Source: Ascaphus truei
Taxonomy: Eukaryota > Chordata > Amphibia > Anura > Ascaphidae
NCBI GenBank assembly: GCA_036426205.1
Contig: CM071570.1
Coordinates: 48,410,629 to 48,474,628, forward strand
DNA length: 64,000 bases
Direction of reading: 5' to 3'
Shown: piece after piece, positions 54,155 through 64,000 of the stretch
Layout of the letters: each line of letters starts with the position of its first letter
Position numbering within the stretch: position 1 is the stretch's first letter
Made by a program: the position numbers and the translations under genes
Notes under the pieces: generated by a model
What the model saw: only the letters and a program-made list of their open reading frames with translations
What the model was told of the DNA's origin: nothing
Databases searched by the model: none

Positions 54155-54984
54155 TGTAGCCCTGGCAAGAATTTGGGCTATATGTCTTTCCTCCTACTGG
54201 TGTAAGTCCTGCTAAGGGCAGGCTGCCAGTAGTTATCATGGGTTTCCCCCACCTCAAGCCCTGCCTTGAGTGGTGAAGGTAGACCACCTGACTCTGTGTC
54301 TAAGGCAAGAGACACAGGGGAGGGGTCTGCTGACATCATGAGAAGCAGGGCTGTCTAAAGTTAGTCTTGCCTGTTCCTGTCAGTGACAGTTGGTTGAGTT
54401 CTGTCCTGGGTTCAGAGATGAGGGTTTTCCAGGAGAGTGATGTATTACAATTGGAGGAGCTCAGGCCGGACCTGAGTAGAGCTTATAGAGCTGTGGTGGA
54501 CCAATGCCCCTCACCCTGCATACGGGGTGAGGGAAGAGTTGGCCCCACCCTGAGTGCCTGTGACTTGGGGTGGTGGCAGGGAACAACTGGAAGCCCCCAG
54601 ACCATCCTGAAGGGGTACAGTCTGGAGAAAGGAGACCTGCTGTACCTTACTGCTGTTGCTGTGTGCTGCTGTGTACAATAAAGAAACTGTTGCTGCTTTT
54701 ATAAAGACTTGAGTGAGACTGAAATCTCTCACCCCATCGAGGGGTTCTCTGGAAGGATTTCACCCTACCCTGATAGGGCTTGCCAGAGATGGAGGCGCTG
54801 TATCACCACTAAGAAATGAAGGCAAGAACCCCAGAAACCTGTCCCTGTTATCCCCCATACCATTGCGGGAAACTCAGGCCCTCCTGTTGCCAGCAGGTAT
54901 GCACCACCCAGATTATATGTAGCCAGACCACAGTACACCCCAGGGGTCCGATCTGCGACCGGGTGGGGGAGTAGATGGGTTACA
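54155..54984 (+). mobile_element. Solo LTR, 830 bp, with 4-bp target duplication
   Basis: Starts TGTAGCCCTGG and ends GATGGGTTACA, with TG...CA ends and 8-bp termini pairing at 7 of 8 positions. TATG lies on both sides (54151-54154 and 54985-54988). ACAATAAAGAAACTG near 54675 carries an AATAAA signal. GATGGAGGCGCTGTATC and CCAGCAGGTATGCACCACC are modules shared with the LTRs at 18.5, 25.5 and 53.9 kb. A 4-bp duplication suits Ty3/Gypsy-type or retroviral integration. No internal genes. Confidence 0.75.
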
Positions 54985-54989
54985 TATGT

Positions 54990-55630
54990 AAGTTTTAATA
55001 TTTCACACTGGGTTTTTGTGCACCCACAGTTCACCTTTAAAGTAAGGGAACTCTGATACTGGCTCTTGCCAGATTTTAATTGCACTAAATCACAAATAAG
55101 CATATGCTTAATTTATTTTACCCCTGCAGGGCACTTTCACATTTGTCACAAAATTTAGTCCACAGGACAATAAGAAATTGCATATATTCAGTGCAGGTAC
55201 CTGCTAAACAGACTTTAGCTTGATGAGGTGGGCAGGCTTGAATCATGTTTTAATCAAAAGATGCAACCAAATGACTCCTTTATTACACAGACTTGGGATC
55301 TAAATGTAAGAATGTCCCTAGTATATTTTAGCCCAATTGGTAGGAGCGCAGGATCTGTTCTTTTTCTATGTGACAATTACTGTAGGTTGTTACTGCTTAC
55401 TCCATATTCACTCTAAGTGCACAGCAATATGCTACATCCTGCTGACTTTACTACTGCATGACACAGTGGGGTGGGGGGTTTCTAGGCAACCAGGACACTC
55501 TTCCCTCCAGCGCCCCTATATGTGTCACGAAGTTACTATTTTCCCACTGTTAAGGACAATAACTGTTGATTTTGTGAATTACGGTATGCACTATATAAGG
55601 CAATGATTTGCTGCTTTTATCTTGTAAGTT
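54990..55630. other. Unassigned DNA
   Basis: No coding or repeat signature was recognised. Confidence 0.35.
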
Positions 55631-55679
55631 TTTGAAGTGAAACTTCTTTAGTGGCACCTATTCTGATGGAGTAAAATGG

Positions 55680-56100
55680 AGAGTTGGGGGCGAAATGTGA
55701 AACGGAAGTGACGTCACGGCTCCCCCCCCCAATCCCCCCACACGTCTGGTGTCACATGCGGCGGCGGCGTCAATAGCCACCGGCGCCGCTCCAAACGGGC
55801 GTTGCTCCTCCCACACGGGCGCTGCTCCCCCCACACGGGCGATTACATATGCGGCGGTGGCGGCGATAGCCGCCGGCGCCGCTCCTAACGGCTGCCATTC
55901 CCCCCACACGTCCGCTGCCATGCCGCGCATGCGCACTACTAATGGCGACGCTTACGGAACTCCGGCACATGCGCAGAAGCGGCTGGCAGCGGAGCCGTTG
56001 GTGAGAGGAGCAGGACGTTCGGGCGGCTCAGTACCGGCCTCTTCACCCCTCCCTGGCTCCTCCGGTCCCCGGCTCCTCCCCTCCCCAGTCCAGACAAAGC
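55680..56100. other. GC-rich stretch with ~60-bp internal repeats
   Basis: GCGGCGGCG..ATAGCC(A/G)CCGGCGCCGCTCC occurs at about 55758 and 55849, and CCCCCCACACG-type phrases recur. It feeds the 215-residue frame with the next minisatellite, which I do not regard as a gene. Confidence 0.5.
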
Positions 56101-56116
56101 CAGAGATCCCGGAAGA

Positions 56117-56352
56117 GAGGAAGAAACGGAGAGGTGGGGGGAAGAAACGGAGAGGTGGGGGGAAGAAACGGAGAGATGGGGGGAAGAAACGGAGAGGTGG
56201 GGGGAAGAAACGGAGAGATGGGGGGAAGAAACGGAGAGATGGGGGGAAGAAACGGAGAGGTGGGGGGAAGAAACGGAGAGATGGGGGGAAGAAACGGAGA
56301 GGTGGGGGGAAGAAACAGAGAGGTGGGGGGAAGAAACAGAGAGGTGGGGGGA
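56117..56352. repeat. 21-bp minisatellite
   Basis: GAAGAAACGGAGAGGTGGGG plus G repeats about eleven times with GGT/GAT and CGG/CAG variants. Since 21 is divisible by 3, open frames (KKRRGGG repeats) persist by chance. Confidence 0.95.
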
Positions 56353-56427
56353 AGGAGCTGAGAGACGGCAGGGGGCAGACTAGGGGTGCTGCTTAGTGTA
56401 ATACAGGAGGAGGAGGAGGGGAGACTA

Positions 56428-56640
56428 GATTGTATTGTATTGTATTGTATTGTATTGTATGTCTTTATTTATATAGCGCCATTAATGTACATAGCGCTTC
56501 ACAGCAGTAATACATGTGGTAATCCAATAAATAACAGATAATATAAATAACAGATCATGAGAATAAGTGCTTTAGACATTAAGGAAGAGGAATCCCTGCT
56601 CCGAGGAGCTTACAGTCTAATTGGTAGGTAGGGAGAACAT
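56428..56640 (-). repeat. Old SINE/LINE-tail repeat with (TGTAT)n
   Basis: (TTGTA)n at 56431-56460, then TTTATATAGCGCCATTAATG, AGCGCTTCACAGCAGTAATA, and CCGAGGAGCTTACAGTCTAA. It is related to 7735-7830. The microsatellite at one end is probably its tail read in reverse. Confidence 0.6.
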
Positions 56641-56944
56641 ACAGAGACAGTAGGAGGGAGTTCTGGTAAGTGCATCTGCAGGGGGCCAAGCTTTATGTGC
56701 CATGTTTTCAGAATAGCCACAGTGCTATTCATATGCTTCTTTAAGCAAGATGTGCTTTTAGATGTGCTGGAGTCCTCGATAGGAAGAGTGTGAGAGCAAC
56801 AGGTTAGTGAGCACACAGCCAGCGGGGAGGCTGTCACCGTGTGACTCACAGAGAGGTAACCAGGAGAGGGACTGAGGCTCACACAGAGAGGTAACCAGAC
56901 ACACACACGAGAGGAGACAGGCTGCCGGTTATAACACTCAGAGT

Positions 56945-57530
56945 CACAGTCACACACACACTCAGTCACAGTCACACACACACTCAGTCACACTCACACT
57001 CAGTCACACTCACAGTCACACACACACACTCAGACACACGCACACTCAGTCACACTCACAGTCACACGCACACTCAGTCACACTCACAGTCACACGCACA
57101 CAGTTACACTCACAGTCACATGCACACTCAGCCACACTCACACGCACACTCACTCACACGCACACGCACACTCACAGTCACACGCACACTCAGTCACACT
57201 CACAGTCACATGCACACTCAGTCACAGTCACAGTCACAGTCACACGCACACTCAGTCACACTCACAGTCACAGTCACACGCACAGTCACAGGCACACGCA
57301 CAGTCACACGCACACTCAGTCACACGCACACTCAGTCACACGCGCACACTCAGTCACACGCGCACACTCAGTCACACGCGCACACACAGTCACACGCGCA
57401 CACACAGTCACACGCGCACACTCTGTCACACGCACACTCTGTCACACGCACACTCTGTCACACGCACACTCTGTCACACGCACACTCTGTCACACGCACA
57501 CTCTGTCACACGCACACTCTGTCACACGAG
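56945..57530. repeat. CACA-rich compound minisatellite
   Basis: CACTCAGTCACACTCACAG-type units, ending in a regular 16-bp CACACGCACACTCTGT array at 57420-57525. The 145-residue His/Ser/Thr frame is compositional. Confidence 0.95.
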
Positions 57531-57565
57531 GAATTCAAACTTAGTGCAAATAGCTAATACAGGGG

Positions 57566-57721
57566 ATGTGTGCCGAGCACGCGCATTCTAAGTCAAATTT
57601 ATTTGCGTTTTGTCATTGAGATTGTATTTTGATTTTTAATTAAAACATCACCAACACAAATACAATTTCTGTGACAAAAGTCAAAGAAGTTTCACTTACT
57701 ATGCGCATGCACAGCACACAC
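57566..57721. mobile_element. Hairpin MITE
   Basis: TGTGTGCCGAGCACGCGCAT (57567) faces ATGCGCATGCACAGCACACA (to 57720). The inner TTTTGTCATTGAGATTGTAT pairs with ATACAATTTCTGTGACAAAA. One arm occurs alone at 29705-29785. Confidence 0.75.
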
Positions 57722-57724
57722 AGC

Positions 57725-58510
57725 TTTTTTTTTGCAGAAAGCTGATGAAGAGATAGGGTGCACTAGCTTTAGAGCAATGATATATGACAAATATTATATC
57801 AAGTGTATTATTTAGATCTCTAGAAAAGCACAAAACTATTGTCAGGGATTTGAAAGATGGAGATTATCTTGTGCCTAGTCTCATTAAAGCTGCAGTTCAA
57901 GCAATATCCTGCATGTGTGTGTTTTTTTTTTTTAAATCAGTTCTGTAGTAAGAAAAAATACTTTTAGCATTTTCTGTTTTAAAAACAATAACTTTGAAAT
58001 ACAATTTTCTTGTATTATATTTTTACAAGCATGTTTGTTCCTATAGCAACCAGTTACATTCCCCAGATCTAAAGATGTCGCCAAACTTTGCCGATCAATA
58101 GACGGAGAACAAATTAACCGACAGCTATGCAGTTCTTTAGGTAAGTAGAGATTGCCCACATGAAACTATTGAAGTAAAAAAAAAAACTAAAAAAAAAAAA
58201 AAAAACGGGATCTTGAACTGCAGCTTTAAAGAGGCAGGGCACATACTGTCATTTTGTTGGTATCGTTTGGGGGAGAGCTGCAGGATTAACCTTAGATAGA
58301 GTTTATTCAAACTGTAGGAGTAGGGAAAATTAATAAAGTGAGCAGGTTGTCCATGCTACCTTGTTAATATGGGACTTGAGAATGATGAGGGGATATGAGA
58401 TGGATGATTCTTGCATACAACCATTCAGAAGTGTATTTTACCACCTAGCATTTAATTGGTAATGTGCAATCATCAAATAAATGGTTTTAATATGGAAGTC
58501 GGGGATAAAG
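57725..58510. other. Unassigned DNA
   Basis: AGCTGCAGTTCAAGCAATAT near 57890 and TGAACTGCAGCTTTAAAG near 58213 are inverted, suggesting an old element at about 57885-58230. No gene. Confidence 0.4.
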
Positions 58511-58514
58511 GTAT

Positions 58515-59345
58515 GCATGTGCTCTGCTCTCAACACTATCCACTCCATTGGCCTTCGTGACACAGCCCCCTCTTGGTTCACGTCCTACCTATCCAACCAC
58601 TTCAGTGTTTTCTTGTCTATCTCCTTCTCTTCACTTCCTCTTTCTGTTGGTCCCACAAGGCTCTGTCCTTCGCCCTCTGCTATTCTCACTCTACACCTTC
58701 CCTTTCTTGGTGAACTAATACAATCTTTTGGCTTTCAGTAGCATCTCTATGCTGATGATACCCAAATGTACCGCTCCTTCCCTGTCCTTACTCCCTCTCT
58801 TCTCCCGTGTCACCAATTGTCTCTCTTGAGTTTCCTCCTGGGTGTCCCACCATTACCTGAAGCTTAACATGCCCAAACCAGAAATACTATAATACTCTTC
58901 CCCCCTTTCACTGCCACCTCTACACCCAAACTCCCCCTTACTGTAAATAATGCCACACTCACCAGCATGCAAAGCCCACTGTGTAGGGGTCATCTTTGAT
59001 GCTGAGCTCTCATTCATTTCTTACATTCAGTCCCACACGAAGTCTTGCCGTCTCCACCACATAAATATCACCAGGATACGCTCTTTTCTCACTCATGATG
59101 CATCTAAAATCCTAATTCGCTCATCTTGTTCCGTCTCGATTATAGCAACCTTCTTGTTGGTATTCCCATTGGCCGCCTGTTGCAACTCCAATCTAACCCA
59201 CACTCTGCAGCTGCACTTTGCAAATCTCTACACTGGCTTCCCATATCCTCTAGAATAACATTTAAAACCCTAGCTCTGACTCGTGTTTACGTGATCGCAC
59301 CGTCACTGATGGAAAGAGGAGTTTTCCTCTTTCAATTCCACTTCT
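58515..59345 (+). pseudogene. L2-type LINE reverse transcriptase fragment
   Basis: Across frames: PQGSVLRPLLFSLYTFPF, SMLMIPKCT (decayed YADDTQLY), YLKLNMPKPEIL, CVGVIFDAELSF, INITRIRSFLTHDASKI, RLDYSNLLVGIP and LQSNPHSAAAL. The order follows L2-clade RT (PQGSVLGPLLFSLY, ADDTQ, LKLN..KTE, LGVIFD..LSF, RLDYCN.L..G.P). Many stops and frameshifts. A Harbinger-like element at 59349 truncates it. Confidence 0.8.
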
Positions 59346-59348
59346 TAA

Positions 59349-59679
59349 GGCCTCGTCCCTACTGCTCGCGGCTTCGCGCACGACGCGAACCAGATACGGC
59401 CCTCTATGGGGCTGGCCTCAGTCAGTGCGTGTGAGCACATGATCAAGCGCGATTGGCGCAACAAAATTTTGAAAAGTCCAGATATTTGACTTTTGGTGCG
59501 ATGGCCACGTCACGGTGGTGGTTCAGCCAAGGATGATGAACCAGCCGTGTGACATCATGGCTGCGCCCCCGCCATGCCTCCCAGGCGCGTGTGATCTGAA
59601 GTCCTCAGATTGCTCAGCTGAAGGCCACGAGCGCCACCAGGTGCTCCGTTGCTCGTGCACACTCATTGGGGCCGTAGCC
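59349..59679. mobile_element. Harbinger-like non-autonomous element
   Basis: GGCCTCGTCCCTACTGC at 59349 and TTGGGGCCGTAGCC to 59679, flanked by TTA(A) and TTA. The core GTGGTTCAGCCAAGGATGAT, GAACCAGCCGTGTGACATCA is shared with the other copies. It sits at the end of the L2 fragment. Confidence 0.7.
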
Positions 59680-59684
59680 TTACA

Positions 59685-61490
59685 GATCGCGTTCTAGAAC
59701 ACAATCTCTCCTAGAAAAATGAGGAACGTTTGATGTAGCTACTGCATGATTGGGCCACTGTAGTGCCAGTCTCCACGATGTAGTACCTACATCAAAAGGG
59801 CACCCTGAGGGTTAATATTAATGATAAATAAAGGCAGTAATTAATGCATGCCTTCTGTGCATTTTTGGTATCAGCTGCTGTACTCGCTGCTTCATTGGTA
59901 TAGTTGCCCAAAACTTTGTGGACCAGAAGTAGAAATGTATTATCAGGAAATGTCATTGTTCACAAGCTGGGTGTGCATTTGGATGTCATTCCAGATGTGC
60001 CTTATTCAGGTGATGCTATTATGAAAAGTTTAGACTACTTTCGGGCACACAATGATCTGAAAAAAGGTTGGCTAGTTAGTGCAATGTTATGGCTTCTGGA
60101 CTATTCATGGTAGCAGTATTGATGTAGGAGATGCCATCTGGATGACTCCTTGCCGAGGTGGTCAAATGTGGTGCTGTGACAAGTCACTGGAAATCTATTA
60201 TTGATGTAATCTAATATGGTGGTAAAGCTTATTCCATGTCACGTCAATGAGGTCCGTACCATCTCTAGTAAATCTCCCCCACAGTGCCCTATAACAGAGC
60301 AATCATGCCTAGAAACAAAGTCTTCTTGTGCCAGAGACTAGTGTCCTTTTATACCCAAATCTGGCACTTATAAGTATTTTAAATAATAGTTTCGTTATTA
60401 TGTAAACTTGAACTGACCTTGGGAGGGGTTTGGTTTCCGGTGTCTGATGCCACTGTGTGCTCAGCAGACACAGCCAGTGTCCCCGCCCTTCTCTATTTTT
60501 TTATTTATTTTTTGGCTCTCTGATAAGGACAGATTAGCCTTTGCCCAAAGAAATATGTGATTAACAAACAAACTCCTATTCAGTGGCCTCTAAAAATGTG
60601 ATTTGTAATTAATTTCCATAAAATATAAAGCAGCCTAACCTTTGCTCTCTGCATGGTTAGATTATATTGGACTGTTTACAATCTTTGTTGAAGGTTGTTT
60701 TCTGGCCAGCTACATGGGGTTGAACCTTTCAGGAATCCAGTTTGTTTGGTCCTCCACTGTGGCTCTTGTCCTACCTGGCAAACCTACCATTTTTATTAAA
60801 CCTTAATCATGAACTTTGAGTACAAACATCCAGAAAGGCATGATCACATAATTGGTTTGGTAACCACCCACATATGCACAATGCCACAGTATCAAGTCAC
60901 ACGTGCAGCTGGCATTTTAATTGATTGACTTGTACTTCTTTGTATAGAAATTGCTGTCTTTCACTGTGTGCAGTACAGAGTACAGCGTCAGCACTAAGAA
61001 TAATATATATATATTTTTAAACTCCCAACTGACAGCAGATGGCAGCAAATAACAAATCTACTTTTAAAATATTTATATAACTAGTGGTAAAGGAAATAAA
61101 ATCACTGTGCCAGCATCAATCGGTATAGCAAAATCGAGCGCTTTTCACCATGCTCCACACTTCCAAACAAGCATTCGGACATAATGGCCATACTCTGCAA
61201 TTTGCTACATACAAGTGGAGGTTTTGGGGGAAAAAAATAATCATTGTTTGGTGTAGCACCCTTGCTAAATTATACCTCTGTCCCTCATGTCAATCCTGGC
61301 ACTGCCAGCAACTTATATAGAGGGGACTGGGGCGCTGCCTCAATAAATTAGACGGATAGTGATTCCTTTTAGATAACAAAATAATGTAAAACCAGGATAA
61401 AATATAAAACAGAAGGATTCTGGCCCCAAGTCTTTGCTGCAGCTCAACCGAAAAAAGAAACTTCCCAGGATCCTCACACAGTATGGATGA
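59685..61490. other. Unassigned DNA
   Basis: No coding similarity was recognised. The 60-75-residue frames have no supporting context. Confidence 0.35.
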
Positions 61491-61496
61491 ACAAGA

Positions 61497-61862
61497 TACG
61501 GTAAGCGCAAAAAACAAAGAATGAGAAAATAAAATTAATTAAAGATATTCAAGCTTGAATCAATGAAGGTCTTGATACACAGGATAAGGAAGGGGGACAG
61601 GAGGGAAGGCTGCGCAGGGAAGGATAGGGACATGCAGATGGGGGATAAATTGTAGATATAATAATAATGTTAACACTCACACGGCCATGTGTGAGTGACT
61701 GCGCATATGGAGATTAAATCTTCTCTGTAACCTTCTCTGGTTCTGGAACCCTTGGTTCTCTCAGAAATAGAGAAAATACCAGGGTTGGTGCCAGTATGGC
61801 GTGAATATCTTTTATTAATTTTATTTTCTCATTCTTTGTTTTTTGTGCTTACCGCACTGCCA
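61497..61862. repeat. Inverted repeat with ~60-bp arms
   Basis: GCGCAAAAAACAAAGAATGA on the left (about 61505) faces TCATTCTTTGTTTTTTGTGC on the right (about 61832). The arms run 61497-61559 and 61800-61862, about 90 percent alike, with a spacer of 240 bp containing ACTCACACGGCCATGTGTGA. The family is shared with 42.43-43.25 kb. Confidence 0.7.
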
Positions 61863-61869
61863 GCAGCTT

Positions 61870-62690
61870 GCCAGCTAACAGCTAGCACAAGGCTGTACAT
61901 GCGAGTTTGTCTCCATACTCCGTTATATTGTTGCAATTTCAGGCACATGTTCTGTCTGGTGATGTTTTGGAAGATGCTGAAGAGGTCACATGGGGTAAGT
62001 TATTGTTCTGCCCAAAGTCTAGTCTGTCTAGCCAGGGGGAGTGGGACCCCAAAGGCGTTCCCTATCTTCAGGAGATCCCATCCATATAGAGGAACTCCAG
62101 GGAATGCACACAGAGCAGCCAAGTCACTGAACTCCAGGCAGGGAGGTATCTACTCAGAATTGGGCCCTGTGCCAAAAGGAATGAGGATAGTCTGCGCCAC
62201 AAGGGATTAAAGGAGGAAAGCTCCTCTGTAACCAGACTTCACGGTGATGATGCCCAAGTTCTAGATTCCGGTGTAGGGTCTATACCAAAGCACTCCCCTT
62301 TGTGTGAGATTACAGCCTGTAACCAGGGTTAAGTAGGGTCCTGGGATTGGTGCTATATCTGGGTTATGTAGGATCCAGATAATAGACTTCTACTGTTGGG
62401 AGACCATAACACGGATGAGAACTGAGTATGAGATGAAGATGACCTGTCTTGTTGATGATGCTATGCTGAACCAAGTTTTAAAAGTTTCTGGCGCCCTTTC
62501 CTATTTTTGTCCTATCACTCTTCTTCTACAGAGCAGGCCTGAACACACGAGAGATGCCCTGAGAAAGAAGGTAACCACTGAGGTAACACTCTAACTGAGC
62601 AGCTAAAACCCTGTCAGCACTCAGAACTGTACTGACATTATATGTACACTATCTCTGTGAGCCGGGTGGGATAGAGGTGTTACATCGGTG
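61870..62690. other. Unassigned DNA
   Basis: Open frames (for example 61752-62210) have no recognisable domain. The sequence may belong to the same repeat as the inverted arms. Confidence 0.3.
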
Positions 62691-62695
62691 TATAT

Positions 62696-64000
62696 ATATG
62701 TAACGGGTGTTCCCTCTGGTCTGACCCACCCAATCTCACATTGGCCCCTGTGGTCTATCCAGCCCTCATTACATGTTCGTGTCTGGTGGTGCACCGGTAG
62801 GCAACAGGACTCCTGAGTCGGTGACCGTTTTTCTCGGCCGGCTCTGTCTTGATGACCCGAGCTGGTCCCTGTTCTCCGGGACTCGTAGTCTCCCTCCAAA
62901 GCGCACCGGGAAGTTCCGCGGTTAACATAGCGACATCTTCCACAGCCTATACCACCTGAACCGGCACGAAGGTCGGCATGGGCCATAAGTATTGTAGGCC
63001 ACATTGAGCGCATCGTGCAGTAGAGCTCACCGCCCCGCCCGGCAGTCGACATTGCAGGCATAAGCATGCCACCGTCTCTACACCCTCTACTCGGAGGATC
63101 AGGAAGCCTCCTGGAGCCGAGTAGGGATGAGTGGTTATCAGAGGCCCTTCTTCTTGTTTGCAGGCCATAGTCACTAATGGAGGTATTCGCACTAGTGGTC
63201 TGTACTGCTTGCTGGTTCCTCGCAACTGAAGGGCATGGGCTTTGTCACCAACCCTTCCTCCAGCCTTCTCCATCCGCATCCGCCAAGACAGGAAACCACT
63301 CCCCCTGATTGAAACTTGGGGGATGTCCCATAGACTTGTAGGCTGGCCCAGCACAGGGGCGGAGTTAGTCACAGTCCATGTGGGCGCGGCTCCAGCTTTC
63401 GCGCCATACCCCCCCACAGGGCGTGGTCTCTCTGTTGGCGCCACTCCTGGCCAACTTTCTGCCCACGAGGTTTCCCAGGGACGCAGGAGCCGCCATCTTG
63501 GATTGCACTGTCAATCGGGTTCACTGTTGAGGTAGCGTTTGACTGTTTGTATGTTGAATGACAAGCAAGTCCATTACGTTCCTCCCATCTCACAATAATG
63601 TCCTCTCCGCTATCCTCAGGGTCAGTACCTTAAGGTCCTAAGCAGGCCATACACGGCACAATCACTGTTTTCACTCCATTCCACAGCAGGCTCACAAAAG
63701 TCTCTTCTGTAGCTTGCTCTTCCTCCTCACACAGGACATATTCGTTCTCTCCTTCGGCCTCTGTCCGCCATATTGGACCTTCCGCACCGCGCGGATCCTC
63801 CATTCTTGCGGTCGCCATTCGGCCACTGTTCCTTGAATTATTGTACATGGAGCTCCACTCTGCGGGGCAGCTGCCACACCAGTACAATAAAAAATGCCTT
63901 GTGCACCACCTTGAATACCTATTGTAGATCTGACTCATGTTGCACTACCTCAGACTAGGCTCACTCTTTCTGTGTCTGCTGTATCTCCTTCCTCACAGTC
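62696..64000 (-). mobile_element. Probable LTR-element remnant, cut by the window end
   Basis: Plus-strand TGTAACGGGTGTTCC at 62699 is the reverse of an LTR-like end GGAACACCCGTTACA. The minus strand is unusually open, with frames of 148, 165 and 102 residues in different phases, but none shows a convincing Gag, protease or RT motif. It could be the untranslated leader or a decayed gag of an LTR element. Assignment is weak. Confidence 0.35.

Noticed and set aside
55749..56396. 215-residue Arg/Lys/Gly-rich frame
   Set aside because: It is kept open by a 21-bp minisatellite whose length is a multiple of three.
56945..57530. CRISPR-like array of spaced repeats
   Set aside because: Units are contiguous CACA-rich microsatellite derivatives without unique spacers, in a vertebrate genome.
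57120..57557. 145-residue His/Thr/Ser repeat frame
   Set aside because: Translation of a CACA-rich minisatellite.
62621..63444. Overlapping 148- and 165-residue minus-strand frames as a host gene
   Set aside because: They change phase without splice sites and sit behind an LTR-like end, so a decayed LTR element is more likely.

Overview
The window is vertebrate nuclear DNA, most likely from an amphibian and probably a frog. The evidence is two consecutive spliced exons of a vertebrate CCDC88-family gene and a very dense set of transposable elements: CR1, Tx1/L1, L2 and RTE LINEs, a Penelope-like element with a GIY-YIG endonuclease, hAT and PIF/Harbinger-type non-autonomous DNA elements, and LTR remnants. 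The species call rests on remembered repeat types and is an inference. Nothing here is prokaryotic, and most open reading frames are chance frames across repeats.

Left part (1-14 kb). The only host gene I can support is on the minus strand: exon 1 with its ATG (5112-5174) and exon 2 (4895-4995) of a girdin/Daple/Gipie-family gene. The window left of 4895 is therefore its second intron, and DNA right of 5174 is its 5' flank. That intron holds a tRNA-derived SINE, an RTE fragment and a 1.04-kb hAT element with an exact 8-bp target duplication and a second inverted-repeat element nested in it. The flank holds a triplicated tRNA-like repeat, a 22-bp tandem array and a pair of back-to-back Harbinger-like elements.

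Middle (14-40 kb). A 1,393-bp solo LTR has an exact 5-bp target duplication. A CR1 LINE is split into head-inverted halves (19.56-23.67 kb), and a copy of its own ORF1 catalytic motif sits inside ORF2. A Tx1/L1 LINE (about 29.47-38.05 kb) hosts two Penelope-related insertions. The larger (33775-37926) has a 17-bp target duplication, a decayed GIY-YIG endonuclease and 1.7-kb inverted arms, each arm carrying a hammerhead-ribozyme-like fold.

Right part (40-64 kb). This holds a 1.2-kb imperfect palindrome, a hAT element with an exact 8-bp target duplication, an L2 LINE interrupted by a Penelope-like fragment, several Harbinger-like copies, an 830-bp solo LTR with a 4-bp target duplication, minisatellites and a second L2 fragment.

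The strongest unusual signals are the recurrent hammerhead-like motifs (six candidates, all with the same extra A next to helix II), the rearranged CR1, and the nested Tx1/Penelope structure.
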